A DNA stretch of 64,000 bases from Botrytis cinerea B05.10. Taxonomy: Eukaryota; Ascomycota; Leotiomycetes; Helotiales; Sclerotiniaceae. Below the pieces are notes generated by a model. It was not told the origin of the DNA. It did not search any database and saw only the letters and a program-made list of their open reading frames with translations. The stretch lies in assembly GCF_000143535.2 (NCBI RefSeq), contig NC_037313.1:1309501-1373500 (forward strand), written 5' to 3'. The translations under genes and the position numbers were made by a program. Below are positions 44,001-55,749 of the stretch, piece after piece (position 1 is the first letter of the stretch; each line of letters begins with the position of its first letter).

Positions 44001-44567
44001 TTCCCTATGCCATAAATACAACTATAAAACAAACGTAAACTTCTCAATTCAACTCAACCCAACCTAACCCAACTTACACATACAAGAACTGAAATGAGGT
44101 ATCGATATTTCCATAAACTACTAATTTCACTACCCCCAAATTACGACATCTTTGATGAACATCATAGGTCCAAAACTCACGTACTCGTTGAATCATGACA
44201 CTGGCATGTAGAATTCAGTTCATATTACACATACCACCTAGGCGTCAATGAAGTGGCATACGTAAATGTAGTGAACAATCATTTCGATGTGGTTCCAACA
44301 AGCATTCTAGTAGCCTTAACTGTCATACAAAAGATAATAAAGAAAGCTCATAAAAATATCAAGATTTGATCGGTCCAAGATATGGCGAAAAAAGTTCTAT
44401 TTAACTCATCAATAACAAGTCCAACCCCGGACCATAGCAGTGGCGCCTGATGATGCAGAATTGCTACACTCCTCCCTACCTCCCAATCTATCTATCTTAT
44501 CTTTTCCATTCCGAATTTTTATTCTTTCGATTGTGAATATATCAATGTCAAAATAATCTCAGCCTTC
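41075..44567. other. Large gene-poor region
   Basis: About 3.5 kb without a supported gene. The longest open frame (42254-42727) starts at GTG and has no homology I recognise. The distinctive content is the diverged tandem repeat at about 43080-43770; the rest is AT-rich with a CT-rich run at 43890-43925. Confidence 0.55.
43080..43770. repeat. Diverged tandem repeat, ~180-200-bp period
   Basis: A block of the form TGATTCCGAGTGT...AGTCATTTA recurs at 43241, 43423, 43624 (as CGATTCCGCATAC) and, partly, at about 43742. Between copies, the order of weaker matches is kept: TAGTATxxG, AATTACTA, TATATA, AATATTAAGTT, and AAAAGAAACATTCA. Units are about 182, 201 and 118 bp apart, so spacing has drifted. 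Identity is low outside the core words, so this is a judgement by eye. Confidence 0.6.
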
Positions 44568-46073
44568 TTAGCTTACATCAGGAAGTCTGACTGCTATATC
44601 CCCTGATTGGGTGATGTAGCGAACCCAGGGGAGGGATGGGTATTGTAACTATCAAAAATGTCAGACAAAAAATGGACAAAAAATGGAAAAGGAGGACTAA
44701 CCTTTGGCTCAATGATCTTCAGGTACCTGACTTGAATACCACTTGTCGTAAAATAAGGAATCTCAAATTTCACACTGATAGGTCTCTTTGCCCCTTTGCC
44801 TCCAACACCACCCATACTTCCGCCAAATCCTCCTGTCATACCACCTCCATGTTCGTCATCACCCTTCACACTCGGTAGTCCTAACTCTGCTCTCATGAGG
44901 AATTCTTTACTGCCTCCAAATTGTTTGATTTTCCATACTATCGCCGACTTTTCTGGTGCGTAATGAACGGATCCAATATTTGTGCGGAAACGGGGGGAGT
45001 CGGCATCTTCTGGGACTGGAACTGTAATCTCGACGTTGTTGGCTGTGCTGCGACGTTTGAATTGCGCTTTCGCTTTGAGCATATATTCGATTCTTGATCC
45101 AGAATGCGATTCCACGATACATTCAACCCAGATCAATGGTTTGACTTGAGTATTCAGACGGTAGGACATCAATTCGAATTCTCCATCGGGTGGAATAAAG
45201 GAGATAGTTCTATCGTTTTCGAACCGTGAAAGACGAACACATTGATGGAACTTCACATCTTCCATCTCAATGGCCTTCCCTCGAGTTGCGCGTCCAGTGG
45301 TTTCAAACATTACTTTATCGTTAAGACCTAATCGCAATTCTGGCATACCGGACAGGTAACACTTCATCTTAATGGCACCTAAAATCTCGGACCTCAACAC
45401 GTTTCCATTCGACGATACGAGTAAATTGAGTGATTCAACAACATCAAGGAAAACTTCATTCTTCCTGTACCGAATTCCTTCCGATCTCCATGATACTGCG
45501 TTCGTAACCGCTATAGGTGGACGGGCTTGGATCTCTAATTTATGTGATTCTTGCGTAATGTATTCTTGGAGGATTTTCGATTCGGTGGTTTGTGGATATC
45601 CAAAGTCCATCATTTCGTCCAAGAGTTCATAAATAATGACGAAGTTGTCTCGGATGGATTCTTCTTCAAGTTCTTTGAAGTATTCGGTGAAGACTTCGAC
45701 TATTTTGTGCAGGAAGAGGAGGATTTCGGCGGCATTGGTATTGCGTTTAGTGAGGGCGAGGAGGTAGAGGTTATTATGGCGGATGTATAGATACTTGGTA
45801 CTAGTTAAAAACTGCGATCGCAAATAGAAAGGGGTGATGATGTACATTTATTCCTTCGTCTGAGAAACATGGTGGAACGGCGGAACTCTCTTCTTCTGCT
45901 TCACTCAGAAGTATTGGAAACTTCTCAACCGCGGACATGGGAATATCTCCTCTATAATTACGGGCAAGAAGGGTCTGTAGTATTGCGTCAACATGATCCA
46001 GAAGTGAAGTCACCATAGAAAGTGTTGTTTATACCTTGCCCTTTAAATCGAGGAAGAAGACAGCAGATGCCAT
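44568..46073 (-). CDS. AP-1 adaptor complex mu subunit
   Basis: Four exons (46073-46035, 45974-45846, 45793-44702, 44648-44568) give 446 residues. The N-terminal longin domain starts MASAVFFLDLKGK and continues NYRGDIPMSAVEKF and GINYLYIRHNNLYLLALTKR. The C-terminal MHD domain begins at KNEVFLDVVESLNLL, has CVRLSRFENDRTISFIPPDG, and ends with VRYITQSGDIAVRLPDVS. This matches mu1 of the clathrin AP-1 complex, which sorts cargo between trans-Golgi and endosomes by binding YxxPhi signals. A Gly-rich loop (GGGMTGGFGGSMGGVGG) between strands is a fungal peculiarity. The third exon's acceptor (CCAAG|TAT) was chosen because it restores GINYLYIRHNN. It is divergent from the Opi1-type gene. Confidence 0.95.
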
Positions 46074-46639
46074 GTTTGCCAGATAATCAAAGAAAGAAAG
46101 GAGACGATGGTGTTGAAGGATGGAGAGTGTGCCAAGCTGGCTTGTATTATATCTTCACCGAGTTTGTTATCATTCGTGAATTTGGTATGCGTTCCTCTCT
46201 TGATGTGTTGAAATGGAATTGATGAATTAGTTAGATGCCTGGTGTAGGTGTTGTTGACTTGAATAATAGTAACAATCGCCCCACGTTCAAGCTTCCCCCT
46301 TCAGATTGATAGATCTCCAGGTCCCAAACTAGTGAGTCTCGGCGGTCAGCATCGGTTTCCCTTACTAAGGCTGGGCTAGACTTAAAGTGTACTAGCGCTA
46401 GAACGGCAGAATCTTCGACGCTTAAATATCTTTTGGTGGGAAGAAAAACTTCTTCTTTTTTCTTCAACGCGCCCTTTTAGACAGTGCAACTCAATCACAT
46501 AAATATAACTTGTGTTAACATTCTGTTAACACTTATCTTGTTTCCCATTGATGTAGTTAGCGATTTCGCGGCGCGGAGACCAATACCAACGGTACCATAA
46601 GAGCTGGCCGGGCATTGTCTTTTTGGACAACAGGTTGCC

Positions 46640-46906
46640 TGGGCGGCGTCAGAGGGACCATACATATGAAGATACAGGAAAGGGGTTGTATGGGTATGAC
46701 GAGAGACAAGACAAGATACCATAGCAAATTCAAGAGCCGTGATGGTGACTTCTCCCACGTTCAATCGTTCTCAGATGCGATCCGAGAGACTATACAGATG
46801 AAGATAAAGGGAAGGTTTGTTTTGAGGCTATGGTGAGAGACTCGACAAGATGCAGTATAAAATTCAAGAGCCATGATGGTGATTTCAAGCACGTTCAATC
46901 GTCTTC
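46640..46906. repeat. Two-copy direct duplication, 134-bp period
   Basis: The words ATACA(T/G)ATGAAGATA, GAGAGAC, GACAAGAT and AATTCAAGAGCC(G/A)TGATGGTGA occur in the same order in both copies. The last word is at 46729 in copy one and 46863 in copy two, a period of 134. The copies have clearly diverged. Confidence 0.85.
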
Positions 46907-47148
46907 GCATATGTGATCTTTGCTTTGGATTGAAGTCGTTGATACTTCTGCTTGGCTGAGTGTATTCCCTGCGACATGCATATGCCAAACAACAGCAGTA
47001 TGAGGTGATTTATGGGTGGTGGAATGCGGGAAGCATTGTCATTCCTTTCGTATCATGTCGTCTCATGAAACCCGTGATGATATGTTTCTATGTAAAACGT
47101 CTTCAATGCCAGTGCCATTGCTAATAGCATGCCGCTGATCGATTTGCT

Positions 47149-47167
47149 ATATATATATATATATATG
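47149..47167. repeat. Microsatellite (AT)n
   Basis: An uninterrupted AT run. Confidence 0.9.
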
Positions 47168-47188
47168 CATATCTGAGAAAGACCAGCC

Positions 47189-47240
47189 AGCCATCATCCA
47201 TCGCCCATCATCCATCATCCATCATCCATCACCCATCAAT
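47189..47240. repeat. ATCCATC-type tandem repeat
   Basis: The seven-base unit ATCATCC/ATCACCC repeats about seven times. Confidence 0.85.
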
Positions 47241-47619
47241 CGTTTGGCCAGAATCCCCCAACGCATCAAATCGCCATCAAAAGCAAAATCAGCGTCAAAA
47301 TTTCCCTCGTCTAGAGATACACATCACATTACTCCCTCCACCCTCCGCCCTCCGCCCACCATGCATCCAATTCGCCTTTACCGAACCAGCCAAAAGCAAT
47401 CAAGATGGTCACATGTGAATGTTTTTTCCCACGAGCGAGAACCGACCGACATCATCTCCCCGAACTTCATTCGATTGTTTTGCGCCATGTAAATCTGCGA
47501 TCATATACAACTAAAGAGAAAGGGGAGAAAGAGAAGACAGAACTGGATCTGGAGTTTCGTTATCATTCAAGTTTGAGGAAATCATTTGCTTTTTTATTTG
47601 CTTCTATCACAGTAGTTAC

Positions 47620-47643
47620 TCTCTCTCTCTCTCTCTCTCTCTT
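47620..47643. repeat. Microsatellite (CT)n
   Basis: An uninterrupted CT run about 200 bp upstream of the Opi1-like start, as is often found in fungal 5' leaders. Confidence 0.9.
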
Positions 47644-47847
47644 TCTTACAACAGTTAAAGATCATCGTATCACAAGCAAAAAAATTCCCAGAACATTCAT
47701 CAATTCAACGAGTACAAACCCTTTGGAACCTCGACAAATCTGGTTCTTTTCCAGCAGTACACATATGCCAAGTCTTAATTGTCTATTTTCATCACTTACA
47801 ATCACTTTTCAGCCATTTTCATATAGCCGTCGGCGTTTGGTATCGAA

Positions 47848-49619
47848 ATGGAACACGATCACATGTTAAGGGAATGCCCCCCATCCTACGCATCTCACGA
47901 CCCTCGAACCATAAGTTTGCCTTCTGTACCCACAGCAGACCCCCCACCGATTCATCATGAACGAATCCTCCCCCCTCTACCTTCTATGTCTACGGAAACA
48001 AAATATCGACAAGAACCAGTCGCAGAAGCACCATTGACATGGCCATCTTCAAATCCTTTAACCGCATATTATCAGCCGGGCCCCTCACAGCTATCTCCCA
48101 AAACAACAACTAGAAGAAGTACAGATTCGCCGAACGGTATGGACTTAGATTTATCAGACAATAGAGCAAGGAGGGGTGGAAGTGTACTATCTATAGACGA
48201 TCCTGATGTGCGACTTGCTGCTGAAGCATTGGGAGATCTTCGCGCCGGTATGTTTTCGGGAGAATTTTGGAAGAATTCTATGCTGATTTTGTTACAGATT
48301 TTATACAGTCTTCCCCGCGTCAACGCAATGTACCCTCTTCAAACTCACCCCGATTTCGACAAGGTGGTTCTACACAACCCGAACCCCTTCTCTCACTCCT
48401 TACCACGTCCCACCCCCTCATAGGAAACGCGATAGGCGGTTCACTATCCGCATACTCGGCTTCCAAAAATTATAGTCCTCGTTTCAAGTCTAGTGCAGAA
48501 TACGTGGAGAGAAGGATTACTCCGGTTGTCAATACAATTAATTCTGTCAACCGTATTACAGGAGTTGAAGGGGGTGTGCGTTGGTTCCTTGGTGGTCGTA
48601 GACCGAGTCATCATGGACCATCCGACACCGAATCTGATTCCCCTTCTCATAAGCGACGGAAAGTCAATACTTCCTCTCCGGCCGACCTCGAAGGCCAGCC
48701 CATGCAGTTTGAAATAAAATTTGATCAACAGCGCCGCCGTCGTCCTAGTCAGGTTTCTACAACGGACAGCCTTCCTGCATATGACGATCAACGCAGTCCT
48801 AGCTATGAAGCTTCACAGCAAGCGTTAGTACCATCGAACCGAGGATCTGATGAATCTGCATCTTCTGGGAGCTCATGGCAGTCCCGTCTCGTCCTTTCGA
48901 CCTCGGGACTCAGTGTCGCAATGTCGGAAGAGTCGCTCCGAAGCTTAAAATACTGTCTCAGTTGGATTCGTTGGGCAAATGAGCACATTGGGAAACTCAT
49001 TGTGGCATTGAAATCAGTCTTAGAACAATACGACAATTCTGGCACCATTGCTGACACCCCCTATTCCGAAAAGGGAGCTGACAATAATCAACGTCAAGTA
49101 GTGCTTCACACAGATGATCAGCGCTCAGCCTTAACTGCAAAGATTGCACAATTGAACAAGGATGTCTTGAAGACTTTAAAAGAGGTGGTAGATATTGTAT
49201 CTAAATATGCTGGCGGTGCTCTCCCCGAAAATGCAAGAGTTCTTGTACGTAAGCACTTGACATCTTTGCCTCGACGATTTCAAATCGCAAACTCTGTTTC
49301 AAATGGCGAAAGCAGAGGTCATCGGGATGGAGATAGTGATGCCAAAGAGGGCGCACAAAGAGTGATGGTATTGGCCAAAGAAGGTTTGGACATGATGACT
49401 CAAGTATCAGGAGTTTTGGACGGAACAATAGTTAGTGCAGAAGAATGGTGCGAAAAATTAGGGAGAAAGAAAAGGGAAGAAAGGGAGACAAATACCCCAC
49501 AGGATGAAAAAATGATGAATGGTGGGAGAAATGGACGGGACAATGTCTTGCCAGTTGTTGGCGGTGATGTCAAGATGGGGTATACAGGGTTCGGTGAGGA
49601 GAGACCTACCCTTGTTTGA
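47848..49619 (+). CDS. Opi1-domain transcriptional regulator
   Basis: Two exons (47848-48247, 48298-49619) give 573 residues; the 50-nt intron (GTATGT...ACAG) is clear. The conserved region includes DDPDVRLAAEALGDLRADFI across the junction, then HPLIGNAIGGSLSAY, VERRITPVVNTINSVNRI and SEESLRSLKYCLSWIRWANE. These are the blocks of the fungal Opi1 family. In yeast, Opi1 represses inositol and choline biosynthesis genes and is held at the ER by phosphatidic acid. The N-terminus is Pro/Ser-rich, and the middle has the basic cluster SHKRRKVN, a likely nuclear signal. No FFAT-type acidic motif was obvious. The long CT-rich leader suggests a sizable 5' UTR. Filamentous-fungal orthologues may have broader roles, so I leave the gene symbol empty. 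Confidence 0.88.
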
Positions 49620-51235
49620 GTTTGGGGATTTGGAATTATCACTCTTTTGGACTGGACATTCTTTGAGTATGCGCACATATAAGTGATGGAGTATCAGGGG
49701 TACGGAATTGGAAAGATTTAAAGCTTGGAGTATTGGAATCTGATGGTACAAAAGGCGTCAGGTTGTGGAAGAGGAGAACTGGGAAATGAAAGAGCTTTAT
49801 ATCTCTGCGTCTATGGTTCACAGAAGGAATTGATACTCGTGACGAATATTTGTACTACAGAAAGATTTGTGGAACTTTGTTGTTTGCACTCGGAATGAAT
49901 GATATTTATTGATACACAACAATAAATATATTATATTTCTGGTGTTATCTTCACTTTATCCTCTTACTATGTGTGTGATTATGTTTGTTGGGATGACGCG
50001 TTCGAATTCGTATAAGTATTTACGTAATGCTCTTGTATCTCCTGTTGTGACAATTCCCCATCTGCATCTTTATTTACTGCAAGTGGGATGAAAACTGAAA
50101 TGAGAATGGAAATCAAAATGGAGATGAAAATAGAAGTAGAAATCAAGAATCAAGTAAAGAGTTATCTACAAATATCTATCTATCTATTGATTTTTTCAGA
50201 TTTGGAAATCTGGAGATTTTAAGATTTTAAGATTTTGAGATGTGATATAGGATAGGATAGGATAGGATAGGATAGGATAGGATAGTGTAGTTGTGAAGGT
50301 TGGGATGGGGATGGGATGGAGATGAGTGGTATTAGAGGTATTGTCTTTCTGTTTTTGTTATCTTTGGGGGGAGAGTAATGTATGTATATATGTATATAGT
50401 GTAGTGTATGTAGTGCAGAGGAGATACTTATAGTGTGTGTGTGTGTGTACATTGAGATTGAGATTGAAAAGAGTGAAGGAAAGTAAAGTAATGTGATATT
50501 CAGTTTATTGATGTTTTGTTTATTTTCTATTTGTATATTTGTATTTCGATCTACTTAAGCTAGAATGAATGAACTATATAGAGCAGCGCAGAGTAGGATA
50601 GAGTACATAGTAAATACTACATCTAAATCTAAATCTAAATCTATAATATGAGTTCTTTAGTTAATTAGTTAATCGATAAATAGAGTAAGTAGATATTATT
50701 CATAATCACATTATATACTAGATTATATCAATAGAGAGCAAACAATCGGAATAAGAAAACTAAAGAGGGAAGAGATCTTTAAGGGATGTATCTTTCTTTC
50801 TTATGATAAAATATCGCTGAGTGTAAGTTAAGCTAGGCGTAAAAGGCTAGTTGCAAACTAAGATAAGTAAATGTAATGAGATATTACCTGAGTATGTGAT
50901 TTTTGTGAGATGTGATGGCTTTTTTTTTTTTGGAATTGTTTTTTGGTCAAGGTTTGGGTTTGAGTTGGGGGTGGAGAAATGAAATCTAGGATGAGTGGAG
51001 TTGCAGTTGATGTTGATGTTATGAGATATGGGAAATGGGGATGGGCAGTGGATGGAAATAGCTGAAATATGAGGAATAGATTGATTGTCGGGAATTTGCA
51101 TGAAATAGTCAGAGGATGGATAGATGCAAATAGTTCGGAGGGGTTGTGATACCTACGCTGAGTTATCGAGTAATTGTCGGATATGATATCCGAGGCAATT
51201 CCAGAAATAAGCGATATCCAGAAACTACATGACGC
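49620..51235. other. Intergenic region with simple repeats
   Basis: Convergent 3' region of the Opi1-like gene and the two-TM gene. No gene is supported. It includes the GGATA array and short TCTAAA repeats near 50623-50643. Confidence 0.6.
50244..50285. repeat. Pentamer array (GGATA)n
   Basis: About eight GGATA units are visible. Confidence 0.92.
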
Positions 51236-52270
51236 TCATGAACTTTGCGTTAGCGGTCTTGTTATTCTCGATACGCGAGACCGAGGAGCGTTCATAAAAC
51301 CAGGATTGATCTGCAGAGATAGTGGCAAGGTATGGGGTGTTAAGCGAGTCTGAGATGTGATATCTCGTGATTCCTCGGCTATATATGAGACGGGTTGTGA
51401 AGGCTTAGGTGGTGAGGAGTGGTGTACTGTTAACCTGTCATGGGATGTGCTAATTATCGGATTTGTAGTCGGTCTTCTATGGCTATTGGTTTCTTGAGGA
51501 GGAGGTACGGGTTTTCTTTTGATTTTGTTTGCATTTTGCTGTTGAGAAGTAGAACGTGGCCGTGCCAGATTGTGGGAATTTAGATCATTTGGCTGGTCCC
51601 AGGGCTGGAGTGAATGAGCTGGTACGTTAGGGAGATGTTCGAAAGATAGGAATGCAGGTCCCAATGGATTTATCCCAGGATCTTGACCAGGAATTCCAAA
51701 ATCTCTCAATTCAACCCCCTCCCCTGCAAGTTGCGGGTCCTGTCTTGCAGATTCACGACGACTTCGTGAACTATGGCTTCTAACATTGTCTCCACCAACT
51801 GAAGATCTAGACCCATCACTCATTGGCATTCCTATTAACCACCTCAAACACTTCTTTACTCTCCCTTCTTCCTTCCCCCATAATCCTCTTACATGTACTT
51901 TATTCACTCCATGCAACCCAGCCTCTGCTTCATCAACTCCCAACTCCCCGAAACTTTCTCTCAGAAAAAGTATAAAGCGTGATAAGCACCATAAAATAAT
52001 GATGACACCGATAGTTATATACGAGCCCACTATGAAGTTGTAAGGTATAACCCGTTTGTCCACAACAGAATACACGAGAATTACAGTACCTGTGATGAGG
52101 AAGACTGTGAAGAGTGCTAAAGGAAGGAGACGATTGGTGAAGGCTCGGAGCATGTAGTAGCGAGGAGGACGGATGAGAGATGTGGCTGCGGAAGATACCA
52201 AACGGTTGTTTGCAGGATTACTTGCGGAAGGCTGTCTGAATAAAGGTGAGGTATGATTTGGGGAAGTCAT
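51236..52270 (-). CDS. Two-TM protein with long disordered tail
   Basis: A single open frame of 344 residues. Two hydrophobic segments lie at about residues 49-70 (LPLALFTVFLITGTVILVYS) and 79-103 (FIVGSYITIGVIIILWCLSR), joined by a short loop with DKRVIPYN. The rest is hydrophilic, Ser/Pro/Arg-rich and likely cytosolic. I do not recognise a family. A potential 63-nt in-frame intron (GTACTG...CATAG) falls exactly between the two helices. If spliced it would leave one merged helix; keeping it gives a more natural topology, so I kept it as coding. Confidence 0.65.
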   Translation of the reverse strand: MTSPNHTSPLFRQPSASNPANNRLVSSAATSLIRPPRYYMLRAFTNRLLPLALFTVFLITGTVILVYSVVDKRVIPYNFIVGSYITIGVIIILWCLSRFILFLRESFGELGVDEAEAGLHGVNKVHVRGLWGKEEGRVKKCLRWLIGMPMSDGSRSSVGGDNVRSHSSRSRRESARQDPQLAGEGVELRDFGIPGQDPGINPLGPAFLSFEHLPNVPAHSLQPWDQPNDLNSHNLARPRSTSQQQNANKIKRKPVPPPQETNSHRRPTTNPIISTSHDRLTVHHSSPPKPSQPVSYIAEESRDITSQTRLTPHTLPLSLQINPGFMNAPRSRVSRITRPLTQSS

Positions 52271-52764
52271 TTCGAAGAATATTTGCGGATGGTTTGATGG
52301 AGTCGATGAAAATGATGAATGGGTTTGTAGCTATTGTTGATTATTTGATTAATGCGAGGTCTTTGTATACACACACGTTTGGAGAGTTCATTGTGAGTTT
52401 CTCGGTAAGAAGATGCCCGTCGGAGGTTCTAGTTGGATCTTTGATGGGTGTTTTTGATCTTATGTTTCGCGAAAATTAGACGCTCGAGGATTGTAGAACC
52501 CCATAGTAAATATGAGTAATCACCATAATTAGATCATCATTCTCGATATAAGAATCAAGTTGATGATTAAGCGTCCATCCAATGGTTGCGGTTATTTTAG
52601 AGATATAAATTCATTGGTTAAAGCACATTGAAACGTTAGCCCCCACCATCCAAACTCAGAACAAATATTGTATATTGGAAATAAGATAATATGTCGAAAA
52701 TGTTAGACTCATTTCATCCGCTTTGAAATGGCCAGTTGTTGTTAGATTCTTTGGGTGTGATATA
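52271..52764. other. Short intergenic region
   Basis: Between the two-TM gene's start and the ULD gene's stop. Nothing recognised. Confidence 0.5.
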
Positions 52765-55037
52765 TTAACCGTGATGCCGGTGACGTATTTCGACCCATTC
52801 AACATGACAATCAACGCACCTTACATGACAACATGCTTGACAACTTATAATCTGAGTTGTTATTCCTGAAGATGTGTAGTTTCCAGAAGAATCTCGACAC
52901 CAGCAACAGCTCCAAATACAGACACGGCTTTTCCACAATTCTGAAGCTATTACAAATGGTTGAGTTGAAGGCTCCGTATCGGACTTCAAATTGCTTTGTT
53001 GGGGTAGTAAATCTGGTCTAGACTGTATCTTCAGAGTTTTTGTATTGGATTCTGGCTGATTTTGTGGTTTGGAGATATTCTTAAACGGTCGGGTTGAAGA
53101 TTCCATGCCAAGCCCCGGTTTATCGTCTTGTAGCTCTAGAGTATGCTTTAATGATAAATCTGGAGGCAAGATGTCGAATTTTAATACTGGATTTTGTAGT
53201 CTAGAAGAAGCTTCAGACTGCGTGGTGGAAAACGGTGCCTCAAACTCGAATTTGTCTTGTTGCTTCAAAGGCTCTTTAGCCTGCGAAGCCGGAGGCTCTG
53301 CTAGTCGATGATCGCGTCGGTCCAAATCTGCAGTATCAGAAGTCCTAAATTTTTTCTTCTTGAATAGATCGATACTCCGTTCAAGTGAACGCGTGCAATA
53401 TCCCTCGTTTGCGCCGGCAACTTTGAATTCACGTATATCGGTTTGACATGTTAAGCTTCTTCAATCAGCTAACTATTGGATAAGATTCAAAATGAACTCT
53501 ACGAACCATTTTTTCGGCGTTGATCCAGATATGCTGGTTAGAACGCCTGGACAACCGGTGTTTGGGCATCTTTTCTCTGCTGTACTCATATAGTCAAGCA
53601 ACATGGCCATTTCTACGTGGCACCCTGGCTTAACAATACGCGACCAGGTGTCAGCCGTCAAAGCAGCGTTATCTGACCTATTCGCGAGGAAATATGACCC
53701 TCGTTCTACCCAGGGTTTCCCTATTGTATCATGGAAAGACTGGTGTAAAAATACCTGGAAGATCTAAAAATGTCAATAAAGGTTAGCTTTTGTGAGGATA
53801 TACATACTTGAAAGTTATTGAAGATATCAATTTGAAGAACTCTTGGAGGTCGGCCAAGTGCATCATGAAACGTTATGTGATATATCCCAAGAAGATTGGG
53901 TGTCAAGGGCCTCGATAGCTTTAACCCGTTGGCTAGATATAAACTGCAAAAAATCAATTTCTGAAACTTCATGTGAAGGAAGGGTAAAGGTACCATAAAT
54001 TGCGCAAAAACATTCCTGCATATAGAACAATGCTATAATATCTGTAGGGATCAACATCAGCTTGTATCATTGTATTCTGAATACCAGAGAAACTTACATA
54101 TTTCGTAGCGATTGTTTTATCTCCTCGTCGCTCGCTTCGAGTGGATCTATGTTCATTGCTTGAAACAAAAGATTGCTTGCAGGAGGTGATTCGGCATTAC
54201 ATGGCCTTTGTGAGAAACTGCTAATGATTGGCATTTGAGAATTGATGGACATTGATCTTAGAGTACTAGTTATGTGCTCTTTTATGTTGCGAACGGCAGC
54301 ATCCAAAGAGGCATTATTCTCAGGCTTGGAGGCATCAATCTTATAATTAAGCGACTGCAGCAATAGAATGATTTCCTCTGCTTTAGAGTACTGTTCTTTA
54401 TGTTGTTCTCTCCCTTCGCTTCGTATTATAGATATCTCGCTGCGTACAGGATCGAGCATTCCTTGAAGAACTGAAACCATCTGAGGTGTAAGAGTGTTCA
54501 TAAATACTTGTTTAAATTCTTCGGGAAGATTGAGGACGACCTCCCTTAAGGTAACCATGAATTAGTTTGAGTGTTGCGAACAGTAAGGACAGTGAGGACG
54601 GCTCCCAGAAGAAATACGCACAATGTGAAACGATTTAAAAGATTGTCGAGCATAAACGCATGCTCCTTGATTTCCTTCTTTAATTGGTGATGCGAACGCT
54701 TGAAAGTCCACAACATCTTTTGGGGTATGTTTTTCCACCAGCCGGGCGTAGCATTGCTACCTAAGTGTCGTTCGAATTTCTTCATCTCGTCGATAAAACG
54801 CTCCAAGGGTGGTCGAATATTCTCAACCATTTTGTGTATCTCGTCTACGTTCGAAGGATATACCCCCAAGGAAGCAAAGACATGTAGATTTTTTAGTGTG
54901 AGATTAACACTCTCAAGGAAGACAGCCATTTTGCGATACTCATCAGGGGCCCCACTTCCATCATCAAGGGCTTTCACAACCTTAACGATTAAAGATATTG
55001 CCTGCGCAATATCCCCGGCAGACCATCCAAATGACAT
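52765..55037 (-). CDS. NLR-like N-terminal domain plus ubiquitin-like (ULD) protein with Cys-rich tail
   Basis: Six exons (55037-54622, 54544-54098, 54041-53994, 53943-53808, 53754-53507, 53455-52765) join in frame to 661 residues. The N-terminus, MSFGWSAGDIAQAISLIVKV, resembles the helical domain found at the start of many fungal STAND/NLR-type proteins and their partners. A coiled or helical middle follows. Residues about 320-415 match the fungal ubiquitin-like domain seen in such proteins: YHITFHDALGRPPRVLQIDI, then VKPGCHVEMAMLL. The tail is Ser/Pro/Gln-rich and ends in a Cys/His cluster (CCWCRDSS ... CQACCHVRCVDC), likely zinc-binding. Related proteins are usually annotated only as ubiquitin-like domain proteins. 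A role in immunity-like signalling is inference. Donor and acceptor of the last intron were chosen to avoid a stop (AAGAAG|C). Confidence 0.72.
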
Positions 55038-55749
55038 GGTGGGATATTGATGTGATAAAGAACAGCGATTAGGGACCGAACTTCAGGGAGAAAAGATTCG
55101 ATCTTATAAACACCCAACAAGGCTGTTATCTGCTAAGCCACATGTGATGCTGCAAGAAGAGGTACTCTGCATATTACCTTGAAATCGTGCATCAGCATCC
55201 AGCCAATGATTGAAAATCTTATGCACCCCATCCAAATATTTGGGACCTGCTAATTGGTTAGTGGCGGCTCGTTGTTATAGTGAACTGTTTGGTTATTATC
55301 GAAATAATGTGAAATCAACAGCATGTTAGACAGACTTAAGCATGGCATATTCATTGCAAGCGATTAGCTTTGTGAGGGACCGGCTGAATTTGGGGGCAAC
55401 ACATCTCTCAACTTTCGGCCCCTCTGCTCAAATAGTACATTATCCGACATTGAATAAGTCTTGATAGTTCAATTGTGACTTTTCATTAGGCTAGCACTGT
55501 ATGAAAAAAGCACTAAGATGTGCGCATCGAAAACTTTGAAAAGTGGAAGTTAATGGAAAAGAAAATTGCAAACCATAATGGCAGCATAACGTATTATCAA
55601 AATTGAGAAAAACGAGCCATTCCGCCAAGACAGATTTATGTTCCAGCACAATGAACAAAGGCAATCGCTTCAATTATCCGCAAATCTTCAGAAAGTACAT
55701 CTGATGTAGTGAGACGTTGAGAAAGTGCGTTGTTTCACAGAACCGAATC
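55038..55749. other. Intergenic region
   Basis: Promoter side of the ULD gene. No gene is supported. Confidence 0.5.

Larger units (their letters stand above)
46074..47847. other. Repeat-bearing divergent spacer (AP-1 mu / Opi1-like)
   Basis: About 1.8 kb without a gene, but with a direct duplication (46640-46906), an AT run, an ATC-rich run and a CT run. These lie in the promoter and leader region of the Opi1-like gene. Confidence 0.6.

Noticed and set aside
47405..47869. ORF upstream of the Opi1-like gene
   Set aside because: It runs through the CT microsatellite and the probable 5' leader and overlaps the real start; it looks like chance.
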